NCBI GenBank assembly: GCA_002310115.1 | Contig: DBYI01000107.1 | Coordinates: 1 to 51,539 of the forward strand | Origin: Ruminococcus flavefaciens | GTDB lineage: Bacteria; Bacillota; Clostridia; Oscillospirales; Ruminococcaceae | Reading direction: 5' to 3' | Length of the DNA: 51,539 nt | Shown: positions 33,906-42,162 of the stretch, piece after piece | How the letters are laid out: the number at the start of each line of letters is the position of its first letter | How positions within the stretch are numbered: the stretch's first letter is position 1 | Translations under genes and position numbers: made by a program | The notes under the pieces: model-generated | What the model saw: only the letters and a program-made list of their open reading frames with translations | Database searches by the model: none | What the model was told of the DNA's origin: nothing

Positions 33906-33911
33906 TATAAT
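33906..33911 (+). promoter_or_regulatory. Possible extended -10 promoter before uvrB
   Basis: TGC-TATAAT ends at 33911, about 190 nt before uvrB. The expected -35 (AGCTGT) is poor. I see no convincing LexA box in the region, so SOS control is not supported by sequence here. Confidence 0.35.
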
Positions 33912-34002
33912 GTTTGGGCGCTTTTCGACTGAACGACGCTGAAAATATCGTATTGAGTTTGTCGAGCAGAACTCATCACTACGCAGGATAATTACAGATT
34001 TA

Positions 34003-34076
34003 AGGGGCGATGTTGGCATCGCCCCCTACATTTCATTTCTAATTTTACGTAAGGCACGGGCGGATAATATTCGTCC
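34003..34076. repeat. Pair of REP-like palindromes upstream of uvrB
   Basis: GGGGCGATG-TTGG-CATCGCCCC (34004-34025) is a perfect 9-bp hairpin followed by CCTACA. A second one, GGGCGGATAATATTCGTCC (34058-34076), pairs through G-U. Neither has a T-run. Short GGGGCG...CGCCCCTACA palindromes are frequent intergenic repeats in Clostridia in my recollection. Confidence 0.55.
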
Positions 34077-34105
34077 ATAAATTCTTAACTCTCAAAGGGG
34101 GAACT

Positions 34106-36067
34106 ATGGATCACTTCAAGCTATGTTCAAATTACTCTCCTGCGGGCGATCAGCCGCAGGCTATAGACAAACTTGTAAACGGTATACAGTCGGGTAAAAA
34201 AGAACAGATACTTCTCGGCGTTACAGGTTCGGGAAAGACTTTCACTATGGCAAATGTCATTGCACGTGTGAATAAGCCTACTCTTGTTCTTGCACATAAC
34301 AAGATACTTGCGGCGCAGTTATGCTCGGAGTTCCGTGAGTTTTTTCCTGAAAATGCTGTAGAGTACTTCGTATCCTATTATGACTACTATCAGCCTGAAG
34401 CTTATGTGCCAAGCACGGACAGCTATATTGAAAAGGATTCTTCTATAAATGATGAGATAGATAAACTACGTCATTCTGCTACCACCGCTCTTGCTGAGCG
34501 CAGAGATGTTATTATAGTTGCAAGTGTGTCGTGTATTTACTCTCTCGGAAGTCCGGAGGAGTATCGCTCTATGTGTGTTTCTATACGTCAGGGCGCGGAA
34601 AAACCTAGAGACCAATTAATCTCAGAACTCGTAAAGATACGTTATGAGCGAAATGATATTGCCTTTGAGCGTAACAGGTTCAGAGTACGCGGTGACGTTG
34701 TGGAGATATTTCCTGCAATGTCCACGGATACAGCGATAAGAGTTGAATATTTTGGGGATGAGATTGATCGTATCTCTGAGGTGAATGTTGTTACGGGAGA
34801 GGTGAAGGCGGTAGTGTCTCATGCTGCTGTTTTTCCTGCCTCTCACTATGTTGTGGGTGATGACAAGCTGGAATCAGCTCTAACAGAGATAGATCGTGAA
34901 CTTGCAGAACGTATAGACTACTTCCAACAGAACAATAAGCTCATAGAAGCTCAGCGTATCGAGCAGAGGACTCACTATGACATGGAAATGCTCAGAGAAG
35001 TAGGCTATTGCAGTGGCGTTGAGAACTACTCCCGTATTCTTGCGGGGCGCCCTGCGGGAAGCACTCCGTTGACTCTAATGGATCATTTTCCAGAGGACTT
35101 CCTTCTAATTGTTGACGAGAGTCATGTAACTTTACCCCAAGTTCGCGCTATGTACGCAGGAGATCGTGCAAGAAAGACCACTCTTGTAGACTACGGATTT
35201 CGGCTTCCGAGTGCTATGGACAACCGTCCCCTTAATTTTGACGAGTTCAACGAACATATTCATCAGGCGATATATGTAAGTGCTACTCCGGGACAGATAG
35301 AGCGTGAAAAGACCAATATAATAGTTGAGCAGGTGATACGTCCTACGGGACTCGTTGACCCTGAAATCATTGTTAAGCCAACTCAAGGACAGGTTGATGA
35401 CTTACTTTCAGAGATAAACGAGCGCGTAGAACGTCATGAGAGAGTGCTTGTGACAACTCTTACAAAGAAAATGGCTGAGGATTTGACTTCATATTATGAG
35501 AAGTTGGACGTTAAAGTTCGCTATCTTCACCATGATATTGATACAATCGAGCGTATGGAGATAATCAAGGATCTCAGAGAAGGAGTTTTTGATGTTCTTG
35601 TGGGAATAAATCTTCTACGTGAGGGACTTGATATACCTGAGGTGAGTCTTATTGCCATACTAGATGCAGATAAAGAAGGCTTCCTTAGAAGTGAAACATC
35701 GCTGATTCAGACTATCGGACGAGCTGCAAGAAACGCCGGTGGACAGGTAATAATGTACGCAGACAGCGTGACGGGCTCAATGGAACGTGCCATAACCGAG
35801 ACAGAGCGTCGCCGTTCATTGCAGATAGCATTCAACGAGGAGCACGGAATAGTTCCGAAAACTATAATCAAGGATGTCCGCGATGTTCTCGAGATAACAT
35901 CAAAGACCAAGGTTGAGGAAAAGACGAAAAAGAAGAAGCTCTCCGCTGCAGAAAAGCAGCGCATGATAGAAAAACTTACCGTGGAAATGAAGAATGCGGC
36001 TAAGCTGCTTGAATTTGAACACGCTGCTTATCTTCGTGATAAGATCAAGGAACTTCAGGAAAGCTGA
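34106..36067 (+). CDS. uvrB: Excinuclease ABC subunit B
   Basis: UvrB verifies DNA damage after UvrA loading and recruits UvrC. The 653-residue product has Walker A GVTGSGKTFT near 38-47, the beta-hairpin that inserts between strands (YYDYYQPEAYVPSTDSYIEK), Walker B DESH near 338, helicase motifs V and VI (GINLLREGLDIPE, QTIGRAARN) and the C-terminal UVR motif (about 618-650) that binds UvrC. Length is standard. AAAGGGGGA precedes the start. uvrA and uvrC are not in the window. No clear terminator separates it from the cellulase gene downstream, but that gene has a strong promoter of its own. Confidence 0.97.
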   Translation: MDHFKLCSNYSPAGDQPQAIDKLVNGIQSGKKEQILLGVTGSGKTFTMANVIARVNKPTLVLAHNKILAAQLCSEFREFFPENAVEYFVSYYDYYQPEAYVPSTDSYIEKDSSINDEIDKLRHSATTALAERRDVIIVASVSCIYSLGSPEEYRSMCVSIRQGAEKPRDQLISELVKIRYERNDIAFERNRFRVRGDVVEIFPAMSTDTAIRVEYFGDEIDRISEVNVVTGEVKAVVSHAAVFPASHYVVGDDKLESALTEIDRELAERIDYFQQNNKLIEAQRIEQRTHYDMEMLREVGYCSGVENYSRILAGRPAGSTPLTLMDHFPEDFLLIVDESHVTLPQVRAMYAGDRARKTTLVDYGFRLPSAMDNRPLNFDEFNEHIHQAIYVSATPGQIEREKTNIIVEQVIRPTGLVDPEIIVKPTQGQVDDLLSEINERVERHERVLVTTLTKKMAEDLTSYYEKLDVKVRYLHHDIDTIERMEIIKDLREGVFDVLVGINLLREGLDIPEVSLIAILDADKEGFLRSETSLIQTIGRAARNAGGQVIMYADSVTGSMERAITETERRRSLQIAFNEEHGIVPKTIIKDVRDVLEITSKTKVEEKTKKKKLSAAEKQRMIEKLTVEMKNAAKLLEFEHAAYLRDKIKELQES

Positions 36068-36147
36068 TGCTGTATATTATTATATTTAACCACAAATATA
36101 AATATATGATTTTTATGTATTAATGCCTGCGAAACATACAAAAGCCC

Positions 36148-36176
36148 TTGACATTTCCTAGTTAAAATGTTACAAT
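36148..36176 (+). promoter_or_regulatory. Promoter of the first GH5 cellulase
   Basis: TTGACA at 36148-36153, 17 bp, TGT-TACAAT ending at 36176: near-consensus with an extended -10. The leader is about 45 nt. Confidence 0.78.
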
Positions 36177-36228
36177 ATAATCGATTATAAGTGTGCTTTA
36201 TATGTGCACTATGAGAGGGGAAATTAAA

Positions 36229-38121
36229 ATGAAAAAGATTATAAGAAATGCAGTGGCACTTATATCCGCTGCGGTCTTGACTGCAACTGGAGCAGCACCC
36301 TGTATCAGTCAGAAACCAATGACAGCAACGGCTGTCGATACGAACAATGACGACTGGCTTCACGCAGAGGGAAGTAGACTTTATGACATGAACGGCAACG
36401 AGGTATGGCTAACCGGTGCCAACTGGTTCGGCCTTAACTGTATAGAGGGCGCACCCCATTATCTTTGGAGCGGTGACTGTGACGACCTTGTAAGAGAGGT
36501 TGCAGACAGAGGAATAAATGTTATCAGATTTCCTATTTCCTCTGAGCTTCTCGTTTCATGGATGAATGGTGAACCGCCTCAGCTTTCGGGCGGCGGAATG
36601 CAGGCGAGCTACAATCCTCCCGAGGATATGGACGATGGAAATGGCGGTATCATCAAAGCGGGTACGTATGGAAGTATCAACAAGGAATTCGTTGAGGCTG
36701 ACGGAAAAACTTTAATAGATACAGAGAGATCATTTGACATAATCCTTGGCAAGCTGAAGAAGTACGGCATCAAAGCTTTCATAGACGTACACAGTCCGCA
36801 TACCGATAATTCAGGACATAATTACAATTTATGGTACGGTAAAGCGGGCATAACTACAGAAAAGTGGATAGAATCGCTGGTTTGGCTGGCAGACAAGTAC
36901 AAGGATGACGATACTCTCATCGCCTATGATCTCAAGAACGAGCCTCACGGAAAAGGCCCGGAGGGAGACGCGGCTGCAAAGTGGGACGACTCAAAAGATG
37001 AGAACAACTGGGCTTATGCTGCTACAAGATGCGCTGAGGCTATCCTTGATGTAAATCCTCATGCCCTTATACTTATTGAGGGCGTTGAACAGTCGCTTAG
37101 CGGCGCTCAGGAGGGCGACTACTGGGGTATGCCTGACAGAAAGACCAATTCACCTTATATCGGCGCATGGTGGGGAGGAAATTTCCGAGGAGCAAGAAAG
37201 AATCCTATCAAGCCCAAGCAGGGTACTTCACAGATAGTATACTCACCTCATGATTACGGTCCGTCTGTATATGACCAGACTTGGTTCGCAAAGGACTTCA
37301 CGGAAAAAACTCTACTTGATGATTACTGGTACGACACATGGGCGTACATTAATGCCGAGAATATAGCTCCTGAGCTTATCGGTGAGTGGGGCGGCCATAT
37401 GGACGGCGGCAAGAACCAGAAGTGGATGACGCTTCTCCGTGATTATATGATCAATCACCATATCAACCATACATTCTGGTGCCTGAATACCAATTCCGGC
37501 GATACTGGCGGATTGTGGAAGAGCTTCTCATATTCTATCAACGACGTTTCGGATACCAGCAACGGTACTACGATAATATGGGAAGAGGATAAGTATGCAC
37601 TGCTTGAGAAGGCACTATGGCAAACTCAGAAGAGCGGAAAGTATATCGGCCTTGATCATCAGACGGCACTTGGCAAGAACGGTATATCACTGAATGAGTT
37701 CTATTCGTCCTACGCCAAGACCGAGGGCAGCAACCTTGACGGCGGCAAGACCTCCGACGGAAAGCCTGTTGACGCAGATACGGTTTCGGTAACAACTACC
37801 ACTAAGGATAACAAGACTACAACAACTACTTCGACGACATCGACTACTACGCTGACCTCAACGACGATCAGCTCAGTCAGTAAACGCAATTTCGGAGATG
37901 CTAATTGCGACGGCTCGATTGATATGGGAGACGCTGTTCTCATAATGCAGGCTCTTGCAAACCCGAATAAATATGGTTTGAACGGAACAGACAAGAGCCA
38001 TATCACAGCTGAGGGATTGAAGAACGCTGATGTTGAGGGCAACAACGGTCTTTCCAACAATGATGCGCAGGCGATACAACTTTATCTGCTTGGAAAGGTC
38101 AAATCTCTTCCTGTTGAATAA
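36229..38121 (+). CDS. Cellulosomal GH5 endoglucanase with C-terminal dockerin
   Basis: The 630-residue secreted enzyme has a signal peptide (about 1-35), a GH5 catalytic domain (about 41-495), a short Thr-rich linker (519-548) and a type I dockerin (556-625). In GH5 the acid/base Glu is E238 (DLKNEPHG) and the nucleophile is E386 (LIGEWGG); WWGGNFRG and SPHDYGPSVY shape the cleft. The overall pattern is closest to the Acidothermus E1 group (GH5_1), suggesting beta-1,4-glucan cleavage. The dockerin (GDANCDGSIDMGD ... NADVEGNNGLSNND) should bind a scaffoldin cohesin. ATG 36229 follows AGAGGGGAA; the longer frame from 36193 is rejected. A paralogue follows. Confidence 0.93.
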   Translation: MKKIIRNAVALISAAVLTATGAAPCISQKPMTATAVDTNNDDWLHAEGSRLYDMNGNEVWLTGANWFGLNCIEGAPHYLWSGDCDDLVREVADRGINVIRFPISSELLVSWMNGEPPQLSGGGMQASYNPPEDMDDGNGGIIKAGTYGSINKEFVEADGKTLIDTERSFDIILGKLKKYGIKAFIDVHSPHTDNSGHNYNLWYGKAGITTEKWIESLVWLADKYKDDDTLIAYDLKNEPHGKGPEGDAAAKWDDSKDENNWAYAATRCAEAILDVNPHALILIEGVEQSLSGAQEGDYWGMPDRKTNSPYIGAWWGGNFRGARKNPIKPKQGTSQIVYSPHDYGPSVYDQTWFAKDFTEKTLLDDYWYDTWAYINAENIAPELIGEWGGHMDGGKNQKWMTLLRDYMINHHINHTFWCLNTNSGDTGGLWKSFSYSINDVSDTSNGTTIIWEEDKYALLEKALWQTQKSGKYIGLDHQTALGKNGISLNEFYSSYAKTEGSNLDGGKTSDGKPVDADTVSVTTTTKDNKTTTTTSTTSTTTLTSTTISSVSKRNFGDANCDGSIDMGDAVLIMQALANPNKYGLNGTDKSHITAEGLKNADVEGNNGLSNNDAQAIQLYLLGKVKSLPVE

Positions 38122-38129
38122 GTATTTGA

Positions 38130-38155
38130 CCGTACAGCTTCAGGGTGTTGTACGG
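38130..38155. repeat. Hairpin between the two GH5 genes
   Basis: CCGTACA (38130-38136) pairs with TGTACGG (38149-38155), followed by AAAAAAT rather than T, so on the plus strand it is not a standard terminator. It may stabilise the 3' end of the upstream message or mark a processing site. Confidence 0.45.
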
Positions 38156-38318
38156 AAAAAATAAATGGCAATTATATTTTTTGCGGATTCTGGAGACTGT
38201 TGATGTTTGAAATTGCAAGTATTCCATACTCACAACGTCTGCAAGGATCAAATACGTGGTCTTGACAGAGCGCTGGAAAGTTAATGTGCCAAAATATAAA
38301 AAATGAGAGGGAAATATT

Positions 38319-40574
38319 ATGAAAAAGCTTTTACGCTCTATGGCAGCGATCACTGCCGCGGCAGCTATTACCTTTACAGGTACTGCCTACAATCCGTCTG
38401 TTAATACAGACTCAATCAACAAGGCTTTTGCAGCCGATGATAGCAACGATGACTGGCTTCACGCAAAGGGTAGCCGTTTATATGATATGAACGGCAATGA
38501 AGTTTGGCTCACTGGCGCAAACTGGTTCGGTTTCAACTGTTCAGAAAACTGCGCTCACGGTCTTTATGCTGCTGATGTTGATGATATGCTTCAGACTATT
38601 GCAGACCATGGTATCAATGTTCTTCGTCTGCCTATCTCAACAACTCTTCTTAAGTCGTGGATGGATGGCAAGCCTCACGCAGTAAGCTCCGTGCAAGCTT
38701 CATATACTCCTCCGCAGGACGAGGTAGGCGAGGACGGAAAGGTTACTCCCGCAGGCTATTACACAAATATCAACAAGGATTTCGTTGAATCCGACGGAAA
38801 AACCGTAAAGAACTCCATGGAGATATTCGATATCATCATGCAGAAGTGCAAGAAATACGGACTCAAGGCATTCATTGATATACACAGTCCCGATGAGAAC
38901 AACTCTGGACATGACTATGAGCTCTGGTACGGCAAGGCAGGCATTACTACAAAGGACTGGCAGGATACTCTTGTATGGCTGGCAAAGAAGTACGCAAACG
39001 ATGATACTCTTCTCGGTTACGACCTCAAAAACGAGCCTCACGGAAAGCGCGGATATACAGGAAGCAGCTGTCCGAGCACTATTGCGAAGTGGGATGACTC
39101 CAAGGACGAGAACAACTGGGCATATGCTGCAACTCAGTGTGCAGAGGCTATCCTCGACGTAAATCCAAACGCTCTTATCTTCATTGAAGGCATTGAGCAG
39201 TATCCTATGACAGAAAAGGGCTATACATTTGATACTCCCGATGTATGGGAGCCAAAGACTGAGGACGACAAAAAATGGCACGGCGCATGGTGGGGCGGCA
39301 ACCTCCGCGGTGTTAAAGACAATCCTATAAAGATGTCAACACCCGAGAAGCAGTCCAAGATAGTTTACTCTCCTCACGACTACGGCCCGTCCGTATATGC
39401 ACAGACATGGTTCGACAAGAACTTTACAACTCAGACTCTCCTTGACGATTACTGGTATGATACATGGGCTTATATCAACGACCAGGATATAGCTCCTCTC
39501 CTTATTGGTGAGTGGGGTGGATTCGTTGACGGAACCAAGAATCAGAAGTGGATGGAGCTTCTTGCTGATTATATGCTCAATAACCACATTAATCACACCT
39601 ACTGGTGTCTCAATCCTAACTCTGGTGATACAGGCGGACTTCTCAGCCACGACTTCCTGACATGGGATTCCGCTCGTTACGGTATCCTTAAGAAGACTCT
39701 CTGGCAAACAGATGGCGGCAAGTTCATTGGTCTCGATCACCAGACAGCTCTCGGAAAGAATGGTATCTCACTTAATGATTTCTATTCATCTGGCGGCAAG
39801 AGTAATCTTGACGGTGGTAAATCAGGTGGTGGAAAGCCTGTTGTAGTTGACAAGACCACAACTACCACAAAGCCAGTTACTACAACTACAAGCGATACAA
39901 CAACTACTACCACAACTACAACAACTACAACAACAACTACTACGACAACAACAACTACTACTTCAACAACAACTACAGAGGTAAAAAGTTATGCAAAAAT
40001 GAACATAGAGAAACCACCGACGAAGGGCGAATACTTTATCGGTGAAGAACTTGATCTCTCAGGTGGTACAGCTTCCGCTTCTGGTCAATCTGCTGATGGT
40101 GCACTCTGGGATACATTCTCACAGCCGCTTGATTCACAGTTCTTTACGGTTGACGCTTCACAGTTTGATAATACAAAGGCTGGAACATACACTATATACA
40201 TATATCCTACAGGTTATCCTGATGCAAAGAAGAGCCTTGTGATTACTGTAAAGGAAGGCACAACTACTACAACAACTACCATAACTACTACGACTACAAC
40301 TACCATTTCCACTGAAGGAAAAAATACTAATGTTGTTTGGGGCGACGCTAACCTTGACGGTGGTGTTGATATGGCAGATGCTGTTCTTATAATGCAGAGC
40401 CTGGCAAATCCGAACAAGTATGGCGTAGGCGGTACAGATGCTAAGGCTATCACAGAGCAGGGCAAGGTAAACGCTGACGTTGATACAAGTACAAAGGGCA
40501 TCACAACAAATGACGCTCTTCAGATACAGCTCTATCTCCTTAAGAAGATAGCTACACTTGAACCTAACGGCTGA
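38319..40574 (+). CDS. Cellulosomal GH5 endoglucanase with Ig-like module and C-terminal dockerin
   Basis: This 751-residue paralogue of the upstream cellulase has a signal peptide (1-39), a GH5 domain (about 45-490; E239 acid, E398 nucleophile), and a 40-residue Thr tract. A bacterial Ig-like (Big_3/4 type) module follows (about 556-646; GEYFIGEELDLSGG ... AGTYTIYIYP), then a second Thr tract and a dockerin (673-745). The catalytic domains match almost motif for motif, so the pair arose by tandem duplication, with the Ig-like module and longer linker added or lost in one copy. AGAGGGAAA precedes the start. No strong promoter is seen in the gap, so it may be read from the upstream promoter. 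A strong terminator follows. Confidence 0.93.
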   Translation: MKKLLRSMAAITAAAAITFTGTAYNPSVNTDSINKAFAADDSNDDWLHAKGSRLYDMNGNEVWLTGANWFGFNCSENCAHGLYAADVDDMLQTIADHGINVLRLPISTTLLKSWMDGKPHAVSSVQASYTPPQDEVGEDGKVTPAGYYTNINKDFVESDGKTVKNSMEIFDIIMQKCKKYGLKAFIDIHSPDENNSGHDYELWYGKAGITTKDWQDTLVWLAKKYANDDTLLGYDLKNEPHGKRGYTGSSCPSTIAKWDDSKDENNWAYAATQCAEAILDVNPNALIFIEGIEQYPMTEKGYTFDTPDVWEPKTEDDKKWHGAWWGGNLRGVKDNPIKMSTPEKQSKIVYSPHDYGPSVYAQTWFDKNFTTQTLLDDYWYDTWAYINDQDIAPLLIGEWGGFVDGTKNQKWMELLADYMLNNHINHTYWCLNPNSGDTGGLLSHDFLTWDSARYGILKKTLWQTDGGKFIGLDHQTALGKNGISLNDFYSSGGKSNLDGGKSGGGKPVVVDKTTTTTKPVTTTTSDTTTTTTTTTTTTTTTTTTTTTTSTTTTEVKSYAKMNIEKPPTKGEYFIGEELDLSGGTASASGQSADGALWDTFSQPLDSQFFTVDASQFDNTKAGTYTIYIYPTGYPDAKKSLVITVKEGTTTTTTTITTTTTTTISTEGKNTNVVWGDANLDGGVDMADAVLIMQSLANPNKYGVGGTDAKAITEQGKVNADVDTSTKGITTNDALQIQLYLLKKIATLEPNG
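39855..39977 (+). repeat. ACN trinucleotide tract encoding the Thr linker
   Basis: About 40 almost unbroken Thr codons (ACA, ACT, ACC mixed) form a microsatellite-like coding tract. Similar tracts occur in the second linker, the LYG-dockerin gene and the VanY gene. Codon mixing lowers slippage but length change between strains is expected. Confidence 0.85.
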
Positions 40575-40597
40575 GTATAACTTAATAATAACAACTG

Positions 40598-40625
40598 CGG
40601 CACGGTTTTTTCCGTGCCGTTTTTG
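40598..40625 (+). terminator. Terminator of the GH5 tandem
   Basis: CGGCACGG (40598-40605) and CCGTGCCG (40612-40619) around a T6 loop, followed by TTTTTG. Confidence 0.92.
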
Positions 40626-40665
40626 TTTATGACTATGCAATACTAAATAAATTTTTGAAATCCTC

Positions 40666-40701
40666 TTGACATCTTATTGTTTTTGTGATATTATCATAAT
40701 A
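40666..40701 (+). promoter_or_regulatory. Promoter of the NrtR-like gene with overlapping palindrome
   Basis: TTGACA at 40666-40671, 17 bp, TGA-TATTAT ending at 40694. The -10 is the left half of a palindrome TATTAT-C-ATAATA (40689-40701), a fitting place for a self-repressing operator. Confidence 0.65.
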
Positions 40702-40726
40702 GAAATAACAGAAGGAGAAATTCATA

Positions 40727-41548
40727 ATGGACAATGAAAAGGATTTTTTATCAAACTATGATATGAGTAAATATGATAGGCCGTCGGTACCAGCCGATGT
40801 GGCGGCATTTATGGTTGGCTCGGAAGATAAGACGGATTATCGCCGCAATCCCGAAAACAAGCTTCTTTTGCTTCTTATCAAAAGAGGCGGACATCCTTTC
40901 AAGGATATGTGGGCTCTTCCAGGAGGTTTTCTGCAAAGAGGAGAGACTGTAGAAGAATGTGCACTCAGAGAGACTAAAGAGGAAACAAATGTTGCTCCAG
41001 CTTCAATTATGCCTGTTGGAGTTTTCAGCAATCCCGATCGTGATCCGCGAGGCTGGATAATCTCAAACGCATTCGTTTCAGTAATAAGTGAGGCTTCGGT
41101 AAAACAGTTCGGAAGTGACGATGCATCTGACGCTCAGTGGTTCAGCGTGAGCTTTGAGCGAGATGACAATATGATGTACTACCTTACTCTAAATTATGAG
41201 GATATTGAGCTGAAAGCGGTACTGAAAGTGGAAAAGGCCAAGTTCGGCAGGACAAATTATAAGATAATTGACAGTGGCGGACTTGCTTTTGACCATGCTG
41301 CAATTATTGCAACTGCTCTGACAACACTCAGAAATGAAGCGAAGAGTTATGATACTATTTTTGATTTCCTTCCTGAAAAGTTCACACTTTCTGAGTTACA
41401 GAAAGTGCAGGAGACTGTTATGAATGTGTCACTACTTCCTGCGAATTTCAGACGAATGGTAAGCAACTACGTGGAAGGGACCGACGAATATGTACGAGGA
41501 GAGGGGCACAGACCTGCAAAACTTTTCAAACGGAAAAATAATACTTGA
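40727..41548 (+). CDS. NrtR-like Nudix transcriptional regulator
   Basis: The 273-residue product joins an N-terminal Nudix domain (about 20-150) to a C-terminal winged helix (about 205-265). The Nudix box is complete (GGFLQRGETVEECALRETKEET, pattern Gx5Ex7REUxEE). The C-terminal FTLSELQKVQE ... NFRR pattern is typical of NrtR, which represses NAD genes and is released by ADP-ribose or related ligands. Genes for nicotinamidase-like and nicotinate phosphoribosyltransferase enzymes directly follow, which strongly fits NrtR. Because the Nudix box is intact, it may also hydrolyse a nucleotide diphosphate. GAAGGAGA precedes the start. Confidence 0.88.
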   Translation: MDNEKDFLSNYDMSKYDRPSVPADVAAFMVGSEDKTDYRRNPENKLLLLLIKRGGHPFKDMWALPGGFLQRGETVEECALRETKEETNVAPASIMPVGVFSNPDRDPRGWIISNAFVSVISEASVKQFGSDDASDAQWFSVSFERDDNMMYYLTLNYEDIELKAVLKVEKAKFGRTNYKIIDSGGLAFDHAAIIATALTTLRNEAKSYDTIFDFLPEKFTLSELQKVQETVMNVSLLPANFRRMVSNYVEGTDEYVRGEGHRPAKLFKRKNNT

Positions 41549-41593
41549 CGATAGCATATAAGGTAAGATATAATAATATTAATAATTATTAAT
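41545..41593 (+). promoter_or_regulatory. Promoter and palindromic operator candidate before the pncA-like gene
   Basis: TTGACG at 41545-41550, 18 bp, TATAAT at 41569-41574. A perfect 16-bp palindrome ATTAATAATTATTAAT (41578-41593) covers the start of transcription. Its place between the regulator and its presumed target genes suggests an NrtR operator. Confidence 0.6.
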
Positions 41594-41620
41594 CAAAGAC
41601 AGACAGGAGGAAATGAGATT

Positions 41621-42145
41621 ATGAAAAAGTTTTTAGTCGTTGTTGATATGCAGAAGGATTTCGTGGATGGCGTCCTGGGTTCTCAGGAGGCTGTTGCTAT
41701 AGTTCCTGCTGCTGTGAAGAAGATTATGCAGTTCGACGGTGAGATATTCGTTACATATGATACTCACTTTGACGACTATATGGATACATTGGAGGGAAAG
41801 AAGCTTCCTGTCCCACACTGTATAAAGGGTACTGAGGGCTGGCAGCTTAATAAGGATATAGTTGCTGCTTTGAAAGGAAAGAAGTACACTCCAGTAGAGA
41901 AGTACACGTTTGGCTCTGTAAAGCTACCTGATCTCATAAAAAAAGCTGCAGGTACAGAAGAATTCATTGTGGAGCTCATAGGTCTCTGCACGGATATCTG
42001 TGTTATCAGCAATGCGCTGCTTCTTAAGGCTAATTTCCCCGAAGCAAATATTGCTGTGGACGAAGCATGTTGTGCGGGTGTTACTCCTGAAAAGCATAAT
42101 TCCGCTGTTGAAACGATGAAGAGCTGTCAGATAGATATAATTTGA
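41621..42145 (+). CDS. pncA: Nicotinamidase-like isochorismatase-family hydrolase
   Basis: Nicotinamidase converts nicotinamide to nicotinic acid for NAD salvage. The 174-residue product has the cysteine-hydrolase triad: Asp9 in VDMQKDF, the Lys in VEKYTFGS (about 88) and the nucleophile Cys in GLCTDICVISNALLL (about 126). It is shorter than E. coli PncA and its metal site (DxHxxxH) appears reduced to THFDDY, so other amidase activity is possible. The neighbour, nicotinate phosphoribosyltransferase, uses the product of nicotinamidase, which supports the call. AGGAGG lies 12 nt before the start. pncB begins 17 nt downstream. Confidence 0.82.
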   Translation: MKKFLVVVDMQKDFVDGVLGSQEAVAIVPAAVKKIMQFDGEIFVTYDTHFDDYMDTLEGKKLPVPHCIKGTEGWQLNKDIVAALKGKKYTPVEKYTFGSVKLPDLIKKAAGTEEFIVELIGLCTDICVISNALLLKANFPEANIAVDEACCAGVTPEKHNSAVETMKSCQIDII

Positions 42146-42162
42146 TAAGGAGGAAGATTACA

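Noticed and set aside
33859..34105. LexA/SOS box before uvrB
   Set aside because: No sequence close to the Firmicutes GAAC-N4-GTTC pattern was found.
39855..39977. Direct repeats that could suggest a CRISPR array
   Set aside because: They are in-frame Thr codons without spacers of unique sequence.
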